Assembly (NCBI GenBank): GCA_002708825.1
Contig: PAPF01000041.1
Span: 62,001 to 126,000 of the forward strand
Origin: Phyllobacteriaceae bacterium
GTDB lineage: Bacteria; Pseudomonadota; Alphaproteobacteria; Rhizobiales; Rhizobiaceae
Direction of reading: 5' to 3'
Length of the DNA stretch: 64,000 nt
The notes under the pieces are model-generated. The model was not told where the DNA came from. It saw only the letters and a program-made list of their open reading frames with translations, and did not search any database. Both the position numbers and the translations under genes were made by a program. Position 1 is the stretch's first letter. Every line of letters starts with the position of its first letter. This document shows, piece after piece, positions 16,545 to 27,657 of this stretch.

Positions 16545-17056
16545 GCGGTTTCTTCCGTCGCTGAAGTCCTGCCGATCTGGTCGAGCCGGGTCTGCAGCGA
16601 CAGCCTGTCGATACTGGAAAGCGGCAGCGAGCAGAAGATCGAGATGCGCTGCGTCAGCATGCGGTAGGTGTCGGCGAAGGCCAGCGCGATTTCGGTTTCG
16701 GTGCCCTCCACGGCGGCGGGATCAGGCACGCCCCAATGCGCCGACATGGGCTGGCCGGGCCAGACCGGGCAGGCTTCGTTCGCAGCGTTGTCGCAGACGG
16801 TGAAGACGAAATCCATGACCGGCGCGCCGGGGGCGGCAAACTCGGCCCAGTCCTTGGAGCGGGCGAAGGACGTGTCGTGGTTCATCTGGGCAAGCAGCCT
16901 GATGGCCTGGGGATGGACGTCGCCCCTGGGCCGCGAGCCGGCGGAGAAGGCCCGGAACCGGCCTGTCCCTTCCCGGTTGAGAATGGCTTCGGCCAGGATC
17001 GACCTAGCCGAATTTCCGGTGCACAGGAAAAGCACGTTGAAGATCTTGCCGGACAT
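16541..17056 (-). CDS. Arsenate reductase, low-molecular-weight phosphatase type
   Basis: 171 aa from ATG 17056, which has GGAG seven to ten bases upstream. The N-terminal P-loop FLCTGNSARSILAEAIL (C-T-G-N-S-A-R-S) is the LMW-PTP/arsenate-reductase signature. Later, FVFTVCDNAANEACPVWPGQP contains the resolving-cysteine region seen in thioredoxin-linked ArsC. It should reduce arsenate by a different electron-donor route from the neighbouring glutaredoxin-type enzyme. The longer in-frame extension upstream overlaps arsR and is not supported by similarity. Confidence 0.92.
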   Translation of the reverse strand: MSGKIFNVLFLCTGNSARSILAEAILNREGTGRFRAFSAGSRPRGDVHPQAIRLLAQMNHDTSFARSKDWAEFAAPGAPVMDFVFTVCDNAANEACPVWPGQPMSAHWGVPDPAAVEGTETEIALAFADTYRMLTQRISIFCSLPLSSIDRLSLQTRLDQIGRTSATEETA

Positions 17057-17066
17057 GGGTCTCTCC

Positions 17067-17399
17067 TCAGCAATCGCAGGCAATGGCTTCCAGAACAGGT
17101 TTGCAGAGTTCCGGCGCGCCGCCGCAGCAGTCCTCCATGAGGAAGGCAAGCAGGCCCCGGATCCCCTCGAAATCGGCGAAGTAGCGGACGGACCGGCCTT
17201 CGCGGGCGGTGCGCACCAGCCCGGCGCGAAGGAGGATGTTCAGGTTGGTCGACATGGTGTTCTGGCGCACGCCCAGCGCCTCGCCGATCTCGCCGGCAGC
17301 TATGCCACCCGCCCCGGCGCGGATCAGCAGCCGGAAGACCTCCAGCCGGGTCTGCTGGCTCAGGGCGGAAAAGGCAAAGAGGGCCTGGTTCATATCCAT
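17067..17399 (-). CDS. arsR: ArsR-family metalloregulator
   Basis: 110-aa winged-helix repressor, first gene of the ars operon. The helix-turn-helix lies around GEIGEALGVRQNTMSTNLNI, and the wing is VRTAREGRSVRYFAD. The classic ELCVCDL metal motif of R773 ArsR is missing. Instead there is a C-terminal cysteine group (Cys91, Cys92, Cys99, Cys108, Cys110), resembling the C-terminal As(III) site known from Acidithiobacillus ferrooxidans ArsR. An ATG three codons in (17393) is a possible alternative start. An imperfect palindrome sits directly upstream of the start. Confidence 0.92.
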   Translation of the reverse strand: MDMNQALFAFSALSQQTRLEVFRLLIRAGAGGIAAGEIGEALGVRQNTMSTNLNILLRAGLVRTAREGRSVRYFADFEGIRGLLAFLMEDCCGGAPELCKPVLEAIACDC

Positions 17400-17400
17400 A

Positions 17401-17418
17401 TATCAAGAATACTCGATA
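17401..17418. promoter_or_regulatory. Probable ArsR operator
   Basis: TATCAAGAATACTCGATA is an 18-base inverted repeat with one mismatched pair, two bases upstream of the arsR start in an AT-rich stretch. Its position over the start region suits autorepression by ArsR relieved by arsenite. Binding is inferred from position and symmetry. Confidence 0.5.
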
Positions 17419-17550
17419 AAATAGATAAAGCAAGATGCGACCGCGCACCGGGGCGACCGGGAAAAAGCGTGCCATGCGGCCACTGATGCCTTCGAGAGAA
17501 CGAGGCGGCATGCTGCGGGAGGGCTGCCGGAACCATGCCGGGCCGGGCCG

Positions 17551-19263
17551 CTATTGGCCCGGCGAGGCGATCAGTTCGAAGCGGTCGACATCCACCATGC
17601 CGCGATCGGTGATCTTGAGATGCGGGATCACCGGCAGCGCGAGAAAGGCCAGTTGCAGGAAAGGCTCCTCCAACGTCACGCCAAGGTCGCGGGCGGCGGC
17701 GCGCAGCACGACGAGTTCGTCGCGCACCGCCTCGAAGGGCTTCAGGCTCATCAGGCCGGCCACGGGCAGCGCCACTTCCGCCAGCACCTCGCCGTCACGC
17801 ACCACGACGAAGCCGCCCTCGATCTCGCCAAGCCTGTTGGCGGCCAGCGCCATGTCACCATCATCGGTTCCGACGACCGCGATATTGTGGTGATCATGGC
17901 AGACAGTGGAGCCGATGGCGCCCTGCTCCAGGCCGAAACCACGGACGAAACCCGTCGCCCGGTTGCCATTCTTTCCATGGCGCTCGATCACCGCGATCTT
18001 GGCAAGGTCGCGCCCGGGATCGGCCCTCTTCACGCCGCCATCGGGCACGATGTCCTCATGCAGGTGCCGCGTGATGATCTTGCCCGGTTCGATGCCGATG
18101 ACATGGGTTTCGGCCGTATTGGCGCGATGCACCAGATCATCGGCGCCGATGCGCCGCGCCTTGACCGACGCCCGGGCGACGGGCTCCACCGGTTCACGCG
18201 CGGCGAAAAGTGCGTCGTCGACAACACGGCCCCCGCAAAGCACGATTTCGGCGTTGCAGCCCTCCAGGCTGTCGATCACCACCAGGTCGGCCCGCCAGCC
18301 AGGCGCGACCAGCCCCCGGTCATGCATGCGGAAGGCGCGCGCGGCCGAGACGGAGGCGGCACGATAGACGGCCAGCGGCGGAGCGCCGCAGGCAATCGCG
18401 TGGCGGATCATGTAGTCGAGATGGCCGTGCTCGGCGATATCGAGCGGATTGCGGTCATCGGTGCACAGGGCGATGAAGGGCGAGTTCCGCTCCGTGATGA
18501 CCGGCATAAGCGCATCGAGATCCTTGGACACGGACCCTTCACGAATGAGGATGTGCATGCCCTTGGACAGCTTTTCCAGCGCTTCGGCTGCGGTGGTCGT
18601 CTCATGGTCGGTGCGGATGCCGGCGGCCAGGTAGCCATTGAGCGGCAGGCCGCGCACCAATGGAGCATGGCCGTCCATGTGGCGGCCGGCGAAAGCCTCC
18701 AGCTTGGCCATGCAGGCGGGATCGCAGGCCAGCAGGCCCGGATAATTCATGAATTCCGCCAGACCTATGACCTTGGGATGATCCATGAACGGCACGAGAT
18801 CGGCGGCCTCCAGCCGTGCGCCGGCCGTCTCCATCTCCGTGGAGGGCACGCAGCTTGACAGTTGCACGCGCAGGTCCATGGCCACGCGTCCGGCGCATTC
18901 CAGGAAGTAGCGGATGCCTTCGGCGCCGGCGACATTGGCGATCTCGTGGGGATCGCAGATGGCCGTCGTCACGCCGCGCGGCAGGACGCAGCGGTCGAAT
19001 TCGAACGGCGTGACGAGCGAGCTCTCGACATGGAGATGGGTATCGATGAAGCCCGGCACGACGATCCGCCCGGTGATGTCGATCTCGCGCTCGCCCTCGT
19101 AGGACGCGCAGGTGCCTACGATCGTGTCACCGCATATGGCGATGTCGCCCTCCAGCAGCGCGCCCGAGACGAGATCGAACAGCCGGCCACCCTTCAAAAC
19201 CAGATCGGCCCGGACAGCGCCCTGCCCTTGCCTGATGCGTCTCGCCAGTTCACCTTCCGTCAT
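17551..19263 (-). CDS. ade: Adenine deaminase
   Basis: 570 aa from ATG 19263. Metal-dependent amidohydrolase that converts adenine to hypoxanthine and ammonia in purine salvage. Visible motifs: [21 protein letters not shown] (first metal-binding His pair), [15 protein letters not shown], then [21 protein letters not shown] and the adenine-deaminase-specific C-terminal half with [14 protein letters not shown]. In-frame codons further upstream (ATG 19299, TTG 19326) give longer forms without clear ribosome-binding sites. It stands alone, upstream of the ars operon on the same strand. An 8-bp GC-rich hairpin spans its stop codon (17542-17563) without a T tract. Confidence 0.93.
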   Translation of the reverse strand: MTEGELARRIRQGQGAVRADLVLKGGRLFDLVSGALLEGDIAICGDTIVGTCASYEGEREIDITGRIVVPGFIDTHLHVESSLVTPFEFDRCVLPRGVTTAICDPHEIANVAGAEGIRYFLECAGRVAMDLRVQLSSCVPSTEMETAGARLEAADLVPFMDHPKVIGLAEFMNYPGLLACDPACMAKLEAFAGRHMDGHAPLVRGLPLNGYLAAGIRTDHETTTAAEALEKLSKGMHILIREGSVSKDLDALMPVITERNSPFIALCTDDRNPLDIAEHGHLDYMIRHAIACGAPPLAVYRAASVSAARAFRMHDRGLVAPGWRADLVVIDSLEGCNAEIVLCGGRVVDDALFAAREPVEPVARASVKARRIGADDLVHRANTAETHVIGIEPGKIITRHLHEDIVPDGGVKRADPGRDLAKIAVIERHGKNGNRATGFVRGFGLEQGAIGSTVCHDHHNIAVVGTDDGDMALAANRLGEIEGGFVVVRDGEVLAEVALPVAGLMSLKPFEAVRDELVVLRAAARDLGVTLEEPFLQLAFLALPVIPHLKITDRGMVDVDRFELIASPGQ

Positions 19264-19353
19264 TCCAAGCACCGCCTTTCCTGTCCGCTCCGTCGCCATT
19301 GGACCGAAAAGCGGCAAGGCTTGCAATGGCGGCTCCGCCGTCCGGCAAAGAAA

Positions 19354-19380
19354 AAACCCGGCGCAAGCAGTGCCGGGTTT
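19354..19380 (-). terminator. Intrinsic terminator of hup
   Basis: AAACCCGGC / GCCGGGTTT 9-bp stem with a 9-base loop, followed on the minus strand by a run of T. It lies 28 bases after the HU stop codon. Confidence 0.85.
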
Positions 19381-19407
19381 TCACAAGTCAAACGTGGTGG
19401 ACGAATG

Positions 19408-19680
19408 TCAGTTGACCGCGTCCTTCAGGCCCTTGCCGGCGGAGAACTTCGGCACGTTGCGTGCCGGAATCTCGACAGCCTTGCCGGTCTGGGGGTTGCG
19501 GCCGGTCGTCGCTTCGCGGCGCGAAACGGAGAAATTTCCGAAACCGACGAGGCGCACGTCGCCGCCGTTCTTCAGTTCCGCAGTGATGGCATCAAAAACC
19601 GCATCGGTCGCCGACTGCGCATCGGCCTTGGAAAGACCCGCCTTTTCCGCAACCGCGGCAACAAGTTCGTTCTTGTTCAT
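19408..19680 (-). CDS. hup: HU-family DNA-binding protein
   Basis: 90-aa histone-like protein from ATG 19680, preceded by AAAGGGA. MNKNELVAAVAEKAGLSKAD is a typical HU start, and the beta-arm GRNPQTGKAVEIPARNVPKF contains the conserved RNPQTG tip. It binds and bends DNA non-specifically as a dimer and helps organise the nucleoid. It lies downstream of lon, as often in alphaproteobacteria, but has its own upstream region and a terminator on both sides. Confidence 0.96.
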   Translation of the reverse strand: MNKNELVAAVAEKAGLSKADAQSATDAVFDAITAELKNGGDVRLVGFGNFSVSRREATTGRNPQTGKAVEIPARNVPKFSAGKGLKDAVN

Positions 19681-19824
19681 TGAAAGTCCCTTTGTCGTTA
19701 GTGGTCCTCTACCGGGAATACGACTCAACCGGCTGCGCAGGACCTTAGGCAGATGTGGCCGTCAAACAAGCAGAAAACGTATAAGCACTGCCGCAAATCC
19801 CCGGTTTTCTGGGGTTTTCAAACA

Positions 19825-19851
19825 AAAAGCCGGGTCAGGGACCCGGCTTTT
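19825..19851 (-). terminator. Intrinsic terminator of lon
   Basis: Perfect 11-bp stem AAAAGCCGGGT / ACCCGGCTTTT with a 5-base loop, ending in TTTTTG on the minus strand, 23 bases after the lon stop. Confidence 0.87.
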
Positions 19852-19874
19852 CATCATTTTCCGCAATCTGGCTG

Positions 19875-22298
<2,424 letters not shown>

Positions 22299-22592
22299 GT
22301 CTTTTCCTTCCTGGCTCCTTGCGGGCCTTGCTGCAACGCTCCAAGCCGCCCCTTCGTGGCAGCGGGCTTCCTGCGTCCATCGCGACCGGCAATATCCGGT
22401 CCCTGAGGCTAAGGTGGAGAACGCGCATCCTCTTTTCAAGGCAACGCACATACACTCGGTTCCCGACACTAACCCGGCGCGGTTCACGCGCCAATTCCTG
22501 CACGGTCTTCAACTGCCGTTTTCCCGGTCGAAACCACAGGAAAAGGCGGACCGGCCGGCCCGCCCTTCGCAATCCAGCCAGTGCAACGGCTA

Positions 22593-23867
22593 TCAGGCCG
22601 ACGTCTTGCCCTTGGCTTCCTCGCGCTCCGCATAGATGTAGAGCGGACGGGCATTGCCGGCCACGACCTCGTCTGAGATCACCACTTCCTGCACGCCTTC
22701 CAGCGAGGGCAGTTCGAACATGGTGTCGAGCAGGATGGCCTCCATGATGGAGCGAAGGCCGCGGGCGCCGGTCTTGCGGTCGATGGCCTTGCGCGCGATG
22801 GCGCGCAGCGCGTCCTCGTGGAAGGTCAGTTCCACGTTCTCCATCTCGAACAGGCGCTGATACTGCTTCACCAGGGCGTTCTTCGGCTCCGACAGGATCT
22901 GGATGAGCGCGTCCTCGTCGAGATCCTCCAGCGTGGCAAGCACCGGCAGGCGGCCGACGAATTCGGGGATGAGGCCGAACTTCAACAGGTCTTCCGGCTC
23001 GACGAGGCGGAACAGTTCGCCCGTGCGGCGGTCCTCAGGGTTCTCGACGCTGGCGCCGAAACCGATGGAGGTCTTGCGGCCGCGATCGGAAATGATCTTG
23101 TCGAGGCCCGCGAACGCACCGCCACAGATGAACAGGATGTTGGAGGTGTCGACCTGCAGGAATTCCTGCTGGGGATGCTTGCGCCCGCCCTGGGGCGGCA
23201 CGGAGGCGACGGTGCCTTCCATGATCTTGAGCAGGGCCTGCTGCACGCCTTCGCCTGACACGTCGCGCGTGATCGAAGGGTTGTCCGACTTGCGCGAGAT
23301 CTTGTCGATCTCGTCTATGTAGACGATGCCGCGCTGGGCGCGCTCGACATTGTAGTCGGCCGACTGGAGCAGCTTCAGTATGATGTTCTCGACATCCTCG
23401 CCCACATAGCCCGCCTCGGTCAGCGTGGTGGCGTCGGCCATGGTGAAGGGCACGTCGATGATGCGCGCCAGCGTCTGGGCCAGCAGCGTCTTGCCGCAAC
23501 CCGTCGGACCGATCAGCAGGATGTTGGACTTGGCCAGTTCAACGTCCTGGTTCTTCTGGGCGTGGGCCAGACGCTTGTAGTGATTGTGGACGGCCACCGA
23601 GAGAACGCGCTTGGCATGCTTCTGGCCGATCACGTAATCGTCAAGCACGTCGAGGATTTCCTGCGGCGTCGGCACGCCCTCGGACGACTTCACCATCGAG
23701 GATTTGTTCTCCTCGCGGATGATGTCCATGCACAGTTCGACGCATTCATCGCAGATGAACACCGTCGGCCCGGCGATCAGCTTGCGCACCTCGTGCTGGC
23801 TCTTGCCGCAGAACGAGCAGTAAAGCGTGTTCTTGGAATCGCCGCCGTTGCCGCTGACTTTGCTCAT
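22593..23867 (-). CDS. clpX: ClpX, unfoldase subunit of ClpXP protease
   Basis: 424 aa from ATG 23867. The N-terminal C4 zinc domain reads [15 protein letters not shown]...ICDECVELC. Walker A is [13 protein letters not shown], Walker [13 protein letters not shown], sensor regions follow, and the ClpP-contacting loop region includes the IGF tripeptide in [10 protein letters not shown]. It unfolds tagged proteins and feeds them to ClpP. The extra in-frame codons upstream are not part of the conserved protein. Its own promoter region (266 bases) separates it from clpP. Confidence 0.98.
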   Translation of the reverse strand: MSKVSGNGGDSKNTLYCSFCGKSQHEVRKLIAGPTVFICDECVELCMDIIREENKSSMVKSSEGVPTPQEILDVLDDYVIGQKHAKRVLSVAVHNHYKRLAHAQKNQDVELAKSNILLIGPTGCGKTLLAQTLARIIDVPFTMADATTLTEAGYVGEDVENIILKLLQSADYNVERAQRGIVYIDEIDKISRKSDNPSITRDVSGEGVQQALLKIMEGTVASVPPQGGRKHPQQEFLQVDTSNILFICGGAFAGLDKIISDRGRKTSIGFGASVENPEDRRTGELFRLVEPEDLLKFGLIPEFVGRLPVLATLEDLDEDALIQILSEPKNALVKQYQRLFEMENVELTFHEDALRAIARKAIDRKTGARGLRSIMEAILLDTMFELPSLEGVQEVVISDEVVAGNARPLYIYAEREEAKGKTSA

Positions 23868-24133
23868 GTCACCTGTCCTTCCGAGCGTTCCTTCAGGATG
23901 TCCGCCCATTCCGCCAACAAACGGGAACGGCAAGACCACGATCCGGAATCACCATTCCAGCGAGCCAAACACAAAATCCGGAACCCGGCAATGACCCGCA
24001 AATCAACCATGAAACCTAATACCCACGGTTTCAACATATACTTAACGTAGGCGGTTTGGTGGCAATTGCCAGCATCCGGCCCCGTATTTGCCAGCGCCGG
24101 GCTACCGGCCCGGGCGTGCAAAGGACACGGCGC

Positions 24134-24763
24134 CTACGCGCCGGCGCCTTCCACCGCCTCGCGGTTGGTGATGACACGGTCGATGAGCCCCCATCCCTTC
24201 GCCTCATCGGCGGTCATGAAGTGGTCGCGGTCGAGCGTCTTCTCGACGGTCTCGTAGTCATTGCCGGTATGCGTGACGTAGACCTCGTTCAGGCGGCGCT
24301 TCAGCTTGATGATGTCCTGGGCATGGCGCTCGATGTCGGAGGCCTGGCCGGAGAAGCCGCCGGAGGGCTGGTGCACCATGATGCGCGCGTTCGGCGTGGC
24401 AAAGCGCATGTCCTTGTGGCCCGCGCAGAGCAGCAGCGAGCCCATCGAAGCGGCCTGCCCGATGCACAGCGTGGAGACCGCAGGCTTGATGAACTGCATC
24501 GTGTCGTAGATGGCCATGCCGGAGGTCACGACGCCGCCGGGCGAATTGATGTAGAGCGAGATTTCCTTCTTCGGGTTTTCCGCTTCCAGGAAAAGCAGCT
24601 GGGCGCAGACGAGCGTTGCCATGCCATCCTCGATCGGGCCGGTGATGAAGATGATCCGCTCCTTCAGGAGGCGCGAAAAGATGTCGTAGGCGCGCTCGCC
24701 GCGGTTGGTCTGCTCCACGACCATGGGCACGAGGTTCATGGCGGTTTCGACGGGGTCCCTCAT
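24134..24763 (-). CDS. clpP: ClpP, proteolytic subunit
   Basis: 209 aa from ATG 24763 with AGGAAG upstream. Serine peptidase of the Clp complex: the nucleophile Ser is in [12 protein letters not shown], the catalytic His in [12 protein letters not shown], and the Asp lies in the following helix region. It forms the tetradecameric barrel that works with ClpX and ClpA. An ATG three codons upstream (24772) is too close to the ribosome-binding site. A heat-shock-like promoter is visible upstream. Confidence 0.97.
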   Translation of the reverse strand: MRDPVETAMNLVPMVVEQTNRGERAYDIFSRLLKERIIFITGPIEDGMATLVCAQLLFLEAENPKKEISLYINSPGGVVTSGMAIYDTMQFIKPAVSTLCIGQAASMGSLLLCAGHKDMRFATPNARIMVHQPSGGFSGQASDIERHAQDIIKLKRRLNEVYVTHTGNDYETVEKTLDRDHFMTADEAKGWGLIDRVITNREAVEGAGA

Positions 24764-24846
24764 CGCGATCATCTTCCTTTGTCGGGCTGGGCCGGACGGG
24801 CGGACGCCCGGGGCCATGAATCAATGTGCTTCGTTTCTCGCCCTAA

Positions 24847-24874
24847 ATAAGGGCTTGGCCCGCCGCCGCGCAAG
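24847..24874 (-). promoter_or_regulatory. Candidate RpoH (sigma-32) promoter of clpP
   Basis: On the minus strand CTTGCG is followed after 16 bases by CCTTAT, close to the alphaproteobacterial heat-shock pattern (CTTG... 16-17 bases ...CCTAT/CCATT). It lies about 84 bases before the clpP start. Confidence 0.45.
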
Positions 24875-25041
24875 GGCGGCTGCAAGGCCGGACGGCGATT
24901 AAAGGCCGCAAGCGCGCCTGCCAAGCCGTTTGCCACAGGGAAACTCCGGGAAAGCTAATTTACCGTGAATGGCCTTAAGGGCCCGCCGTCCGGACATGCC
25001 CACCTCTTTTCGCGCGCCACGAGGGGCGTATAAAAGGCGCC

Positions 25042-26268
25042 ATGACCCCAGCCCTGCCCCCCTCCTTCCGGCTTGATGGCCATTGCTTGCATCTCGATCC
25101 GCACGACGATGTCTTCGTACAGGACCCTTATGCGGCCTATCGCCACCTGCATCGCCATGCGCCCGTCTTCTTCTGGGAAGACTACGGGCTGTGGTGCGTG
25201 GCCGGCCATGCGCAGGTCAACGCCCTGCTGCGCGACCGGCGGCTCGGACGGGAAAACCGCTGGGGCCCGCCCATGGCCTGCGGCCCGGAACGGGCGCATC
25301 TGGCCGCCTTCGACGCGGTCGAGCGTCATTCACTGCTCGAGCGCGAACCGCCGGTGCATACGCGTCTGCGCGCGCTGGTCAACAAGGCGTTCGTGTCCCG
25401 GCAGGTCGAGCGGCTTCGCCCCGCCATCCGTGCGCTGGCCGCGGAACTCGCCGACGGGCTGCAACCGGGTGACGACATCATCGAGCATTTCGCAACGCCG
25501 GTTCCGGTGGCCGTCATTGCCGACATGCTGGGCGTGCCGCGCGCGATGGGGCCGCAACTGGTTTCCTGGTCGCACCGCATGGTGGCGATGTACATGCATG
25601 GCCGCACGCGCGCGGACGAGGACAGCGCCAATGCGGCGGCTGTGGAATTCTCTGCCTACTTGCGCGGTCTCATTGCCGGGCGGCGTGCAGGGGAAGGCGA
25701 TGACCTGATTTCCGTTCTCATGGCGGCCCGCGACCATGGCAACAAGCTGTCGGAGGACGAACTCGTCACCTCGGTGATCCTGCTGCTCAATGCCGGCCAT
25801 GAGGCAACGGTTCACCAGATGGGCAATGCAATCCGCACGATCCTTGCACAGGGCGGCGATCCGCGGCGGTTCTTCGCAACAGGCGCGCAGGCGGCCGAAA
25901 CCGTGGAGGAATGCCTGCGCTTCGATGCGCCGCTGCACATGTTCACGCGCCATGCCTATGAGCCCGTGGACATCGGTCCGGTGACGCTTCAGCCCGGCCA
26001 GCAAGTGGGCCTGCTGCTGGGCGCCGCCAACAGGGATCCGGCCGCATTCGAAGCGCCGGATGCGTTGCGGCCCGGCCGGAACGATCAGAAGAACGTCACG
26101 TTCGGCGCGGGCATTCATTTCTGCATCGGCGCCCCGCTTGCGCGGCTGGAATTGCAGGAAGCGCTGGCCGTGCTGTTCCACCGTCATCCGGACCTGCGCC
26201 TCGCCGAACCGGCGCGCTACCGCGACGCCTATCATTTCCACGGACTGGACCGGCTGGTGATGGGCTGA
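25042..26268 (+). CDS. Cytochrome P450
   Basis: 408-aa soluble bacterial P450. The I-helix oxygen-activation motif is LLNAGHEATVHQ, the K-helix ExxR is ECLR, and the haem-binding loop FGAGIHFCIGAPLARLE contains the axial Cys. The order and length match class I bacterial P450s. It would hydroxylate an unknown substrate using electrons from a ferredoxin and reductase, neither of which is encoded nearby. A TATAAAA sequence lies just before the start. It is a monocistronic gene convergent with the cupin/SDR pair. Confidence 0.93.
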   Translation: MTPALPPSFRLDGHCLHLDPHDDVFVQDPYAAYRHLHRHAPVFFWEDYGLWCVAGHAQVNALLRDRRLGRENRWGPPMACGPERAHLAAFDAVERHSLLEREPPVHTRLRALVNKAFVSRQVERLRPAIRALAAELADGLQPGDDIIEHFATPVPVAVIADMLGVPRAMGPQLVSWSHRMVAMYMHGRTRADEDSANAAAVEFSAYLRGLIAGRRAGEGDDLISVLMAARDHGNKLSEDELVTSVILLLNAGHEATVHQMGNAIRTILAQGGDPRRFFATGAQAAETVEECLRFDAPLHMFTRHAYEPVDIGPVTLQPGQQVGLLLGAANRDPAAFEAPDALRPGRNDQKNVTFGAGIHFCIGAPLARLELQEALAVLFHRHPDLRLAEPARYRDAYHFHGLDRLVMG

Positions 26269-26345
26269 CCGAAGGCCGGCTTGCGCAACCCTGGCAATGC
26301 ATTGCGGCGCAATATTCAACTTAAGGTTTTTTATCAGCACAAAAT

Positions 26346-26364
26346 GATTCAACCTCTTGATGCA
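26346..26364. repeat. 19-bp imperfect direct repeat, copy 1
   Basis: GATTCAACCTCTTGATGCA, matching the copy at 26506-26524 with one difference. It lies in the AT-richer intergenic region between the P450 gene and the cupin gene. A regulator-binding role or a remnant of a mobile sequence are both possible. Confidence 0.6.
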
Positions 26365-26505
26365 GACGTTGAACGCTGAGGCGGCCAATGGCGGCCCAGG
26401 CCTGCCGGCCGGCCGGTCATGTGTGAACGGCTGCCGAACCAATCACTGCAATTTCCGGCAGTTGTGCCGGGAGCTACATCTTATGGTTGATATACATGAT
26501 GTGTC

Positions 26506-26524
26506 GATTCAACCTTTTGATGCA
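26506..26524. repeat. 19-bp imperfect direct repeat, copy 2
   Basis: GATTCAACCTTTTGATGCA, 160 bases after copy 1 in the same orientation and one base different. The flanks also share a GATGAAC/GTTGAAC-like tail. It lies 22 bases beyond the cupin stop codon. Confidence 0.6.
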
Positions 26525-26546
26525 TCCGATGAACCCGGCGCTTCAG

Positions 26547-26891
26547 CTACAACCTTATGACGTAATCCTTGCGTGTCGTTTCAAGCACTTCCCAGGTGCC
26601 CCTGAAGCCAGGACGCAGGATGAAACTGTCGCCGGCCTTGACGCGGATCGCGCCGCCGCCATCCTCGGCAATCACCGAGACGCCTTCCAGGATGCGGCAA
26701 TACTCCCACTCGTCATAGGCGATGCGCCATTTGCCGGGCGTCGATTGCCAGATTCCGCAATAGAGACCGTCGCGCTCCTCCAGGTTCCAGGTCGTGTGAA
26801 CGGGGTCGCCGGCGATCACCCTGGCGGGGTCCGGGCGCGAGACCTCCGCGTCCACGGACGCCGCGACGCGCAGAAAGAAGGGTTCGGTCAT
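26547..26891 (-). CDS. Small cupin-domain protein
   Basis: 114 aa from ATG 26891, which has GGAGG eight bases upstream. It resembles the cupin_3 (DUF861, ureidoglycine-aminohydrolase-like) group: a single beta-barrel with GIWQSTPGKWRIAYDEWEYCRILEGVSVI (Glu/His-type metal region reduced to acidic residues) and GDSFILRPGFRGTWEVLE. Members often have unknown roles. It follows the SDR gene by 31 bases on the same strand, so the two probably form one transcript. No specific substrate can be given. Confidence 0.8.
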   Translation of the reverse strand: MTEPFFLRVAASVDAEVSRPDPARVIAGDPVHTTWNLEERDGLYCGIWQSTPGKWRIAYDEWEYCRILEGVSVIAEDGGGAIRVKAGDSFILRPGFRGTWEVLETTRKDYVIRL

Positions 26892-26922
26892 GAAATGCCT
26901 CCGCGCGGCCCTGGCCGTGCCA

Positions 26923-27627
26923 TCACCAGCCGATGGACAGGCCGCGATGATCATAGAGGCCGCCGGAATGCTCCGGCGTCAAGGCGTCGATGACTCCCAG
27001 CAGGTCGGCAGCAGCCACTTCCGGCGGCCGCACGTCAAGTCCGGCCTTGGCGAAGGGCGCGGAGAGCGGGCTTTCCACGGTGCCCGGATGCAGCGCCACG
27101 CAGACGGCGCCGGGGTTCTTTCGCGCCAGTTCGATGGATGCGGTGCGCACGAGCTGGTTCAGCGCCGCCTTCGACGCACGATAGGCATGCCAGCCGCCCA
27201 GGCGGTTGTCCGAAATGGAACCGACGCGGGCAGAGAGCGTGGCGAAGGCGGATTTTCCCTCGCGCGCCAGCAGCGGCAGGAAATGTTTCATCAGCAGCGC
27301 CGGTCCGATGGCATTGATCGCGAAGGCGCGGGCCATATGCACAGGATCGATCTGGCGGATCGACTTTTCCGGCATGAAGCCGGCGCCATGGAGGAAGCCA
27401 GTCGCATCGATGACAAGGCGCAGCGGGAGGCCGGTTGACTTGAGGTGCGCGGCGGCGGCTTCGATGGTTGCCTCATCGGTGATGTCGAGGGCCGGATCCG
27501 ACCGGCGGGACAGGCGCATCACACGCGAAAACCGCCCGGAAGCCTCCAGGCGGTCTGCAAGCGCGCCACCCATGGCGCCCGACGATCCGATGACGGCGGC
27601 CATGCCGCCCGCAGGATAGCTTTCCAT
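26923..27627 (-). CDS. Short-chain dehydrogenase/reductase (CsgA-like)
   Basis: 234-aa SDR. The cofactor loop is VIGSSGAMGGALA (a variant of TGxxxGxG), and the catalytic set is visible as Ser in TLSARVGS and YRASK for Tyr and Lys. After these comes ALHPGTVESPLS, typical of SDRs related to C-signal protein CsgA. It probably reduces or oxidises a small carbonyl/alcohol with NAD(P). Starts at ATG 27627, 30 bases after metY, so metY-SDR-cupin may be one operon. Confidence 0.87.
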   Translation of the reverse strand: MESYPAGGMAAVIGSSGAMGGALADRLEASGRFSRVMRLSRRSDPALDITDEATIEAAAAHLKSTGLPLRLVIDATGFLHGAGFMPEKSIRQIDPVHMARAFAINAIGPALLMKHFLPLLAREGKSAFATLSARVGSISDNRLGGWHAYRASKAALNQLVRTASIELARKNPGAVCVALHPGTVESPLSAPFAKAGLDVRPPEVAAADLLGVIDALTPEHSGGLYDHRGLSIGW

Positions 27628-27657
27628 GCGAGCGACCTGGCGCGAAACGCCAGAAGA

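Noticed and set aside
17542-17563. Terminator across the adenine deaminase stop codon
   Set aside because: An 8-bp GC hairpin exists but no T tract follows and it overlaps the coding end.
22409-22440. Heat-shock promoter of lon
   Set aside because: CTTGAA is present but no -10 element fits at 16-17 bases.
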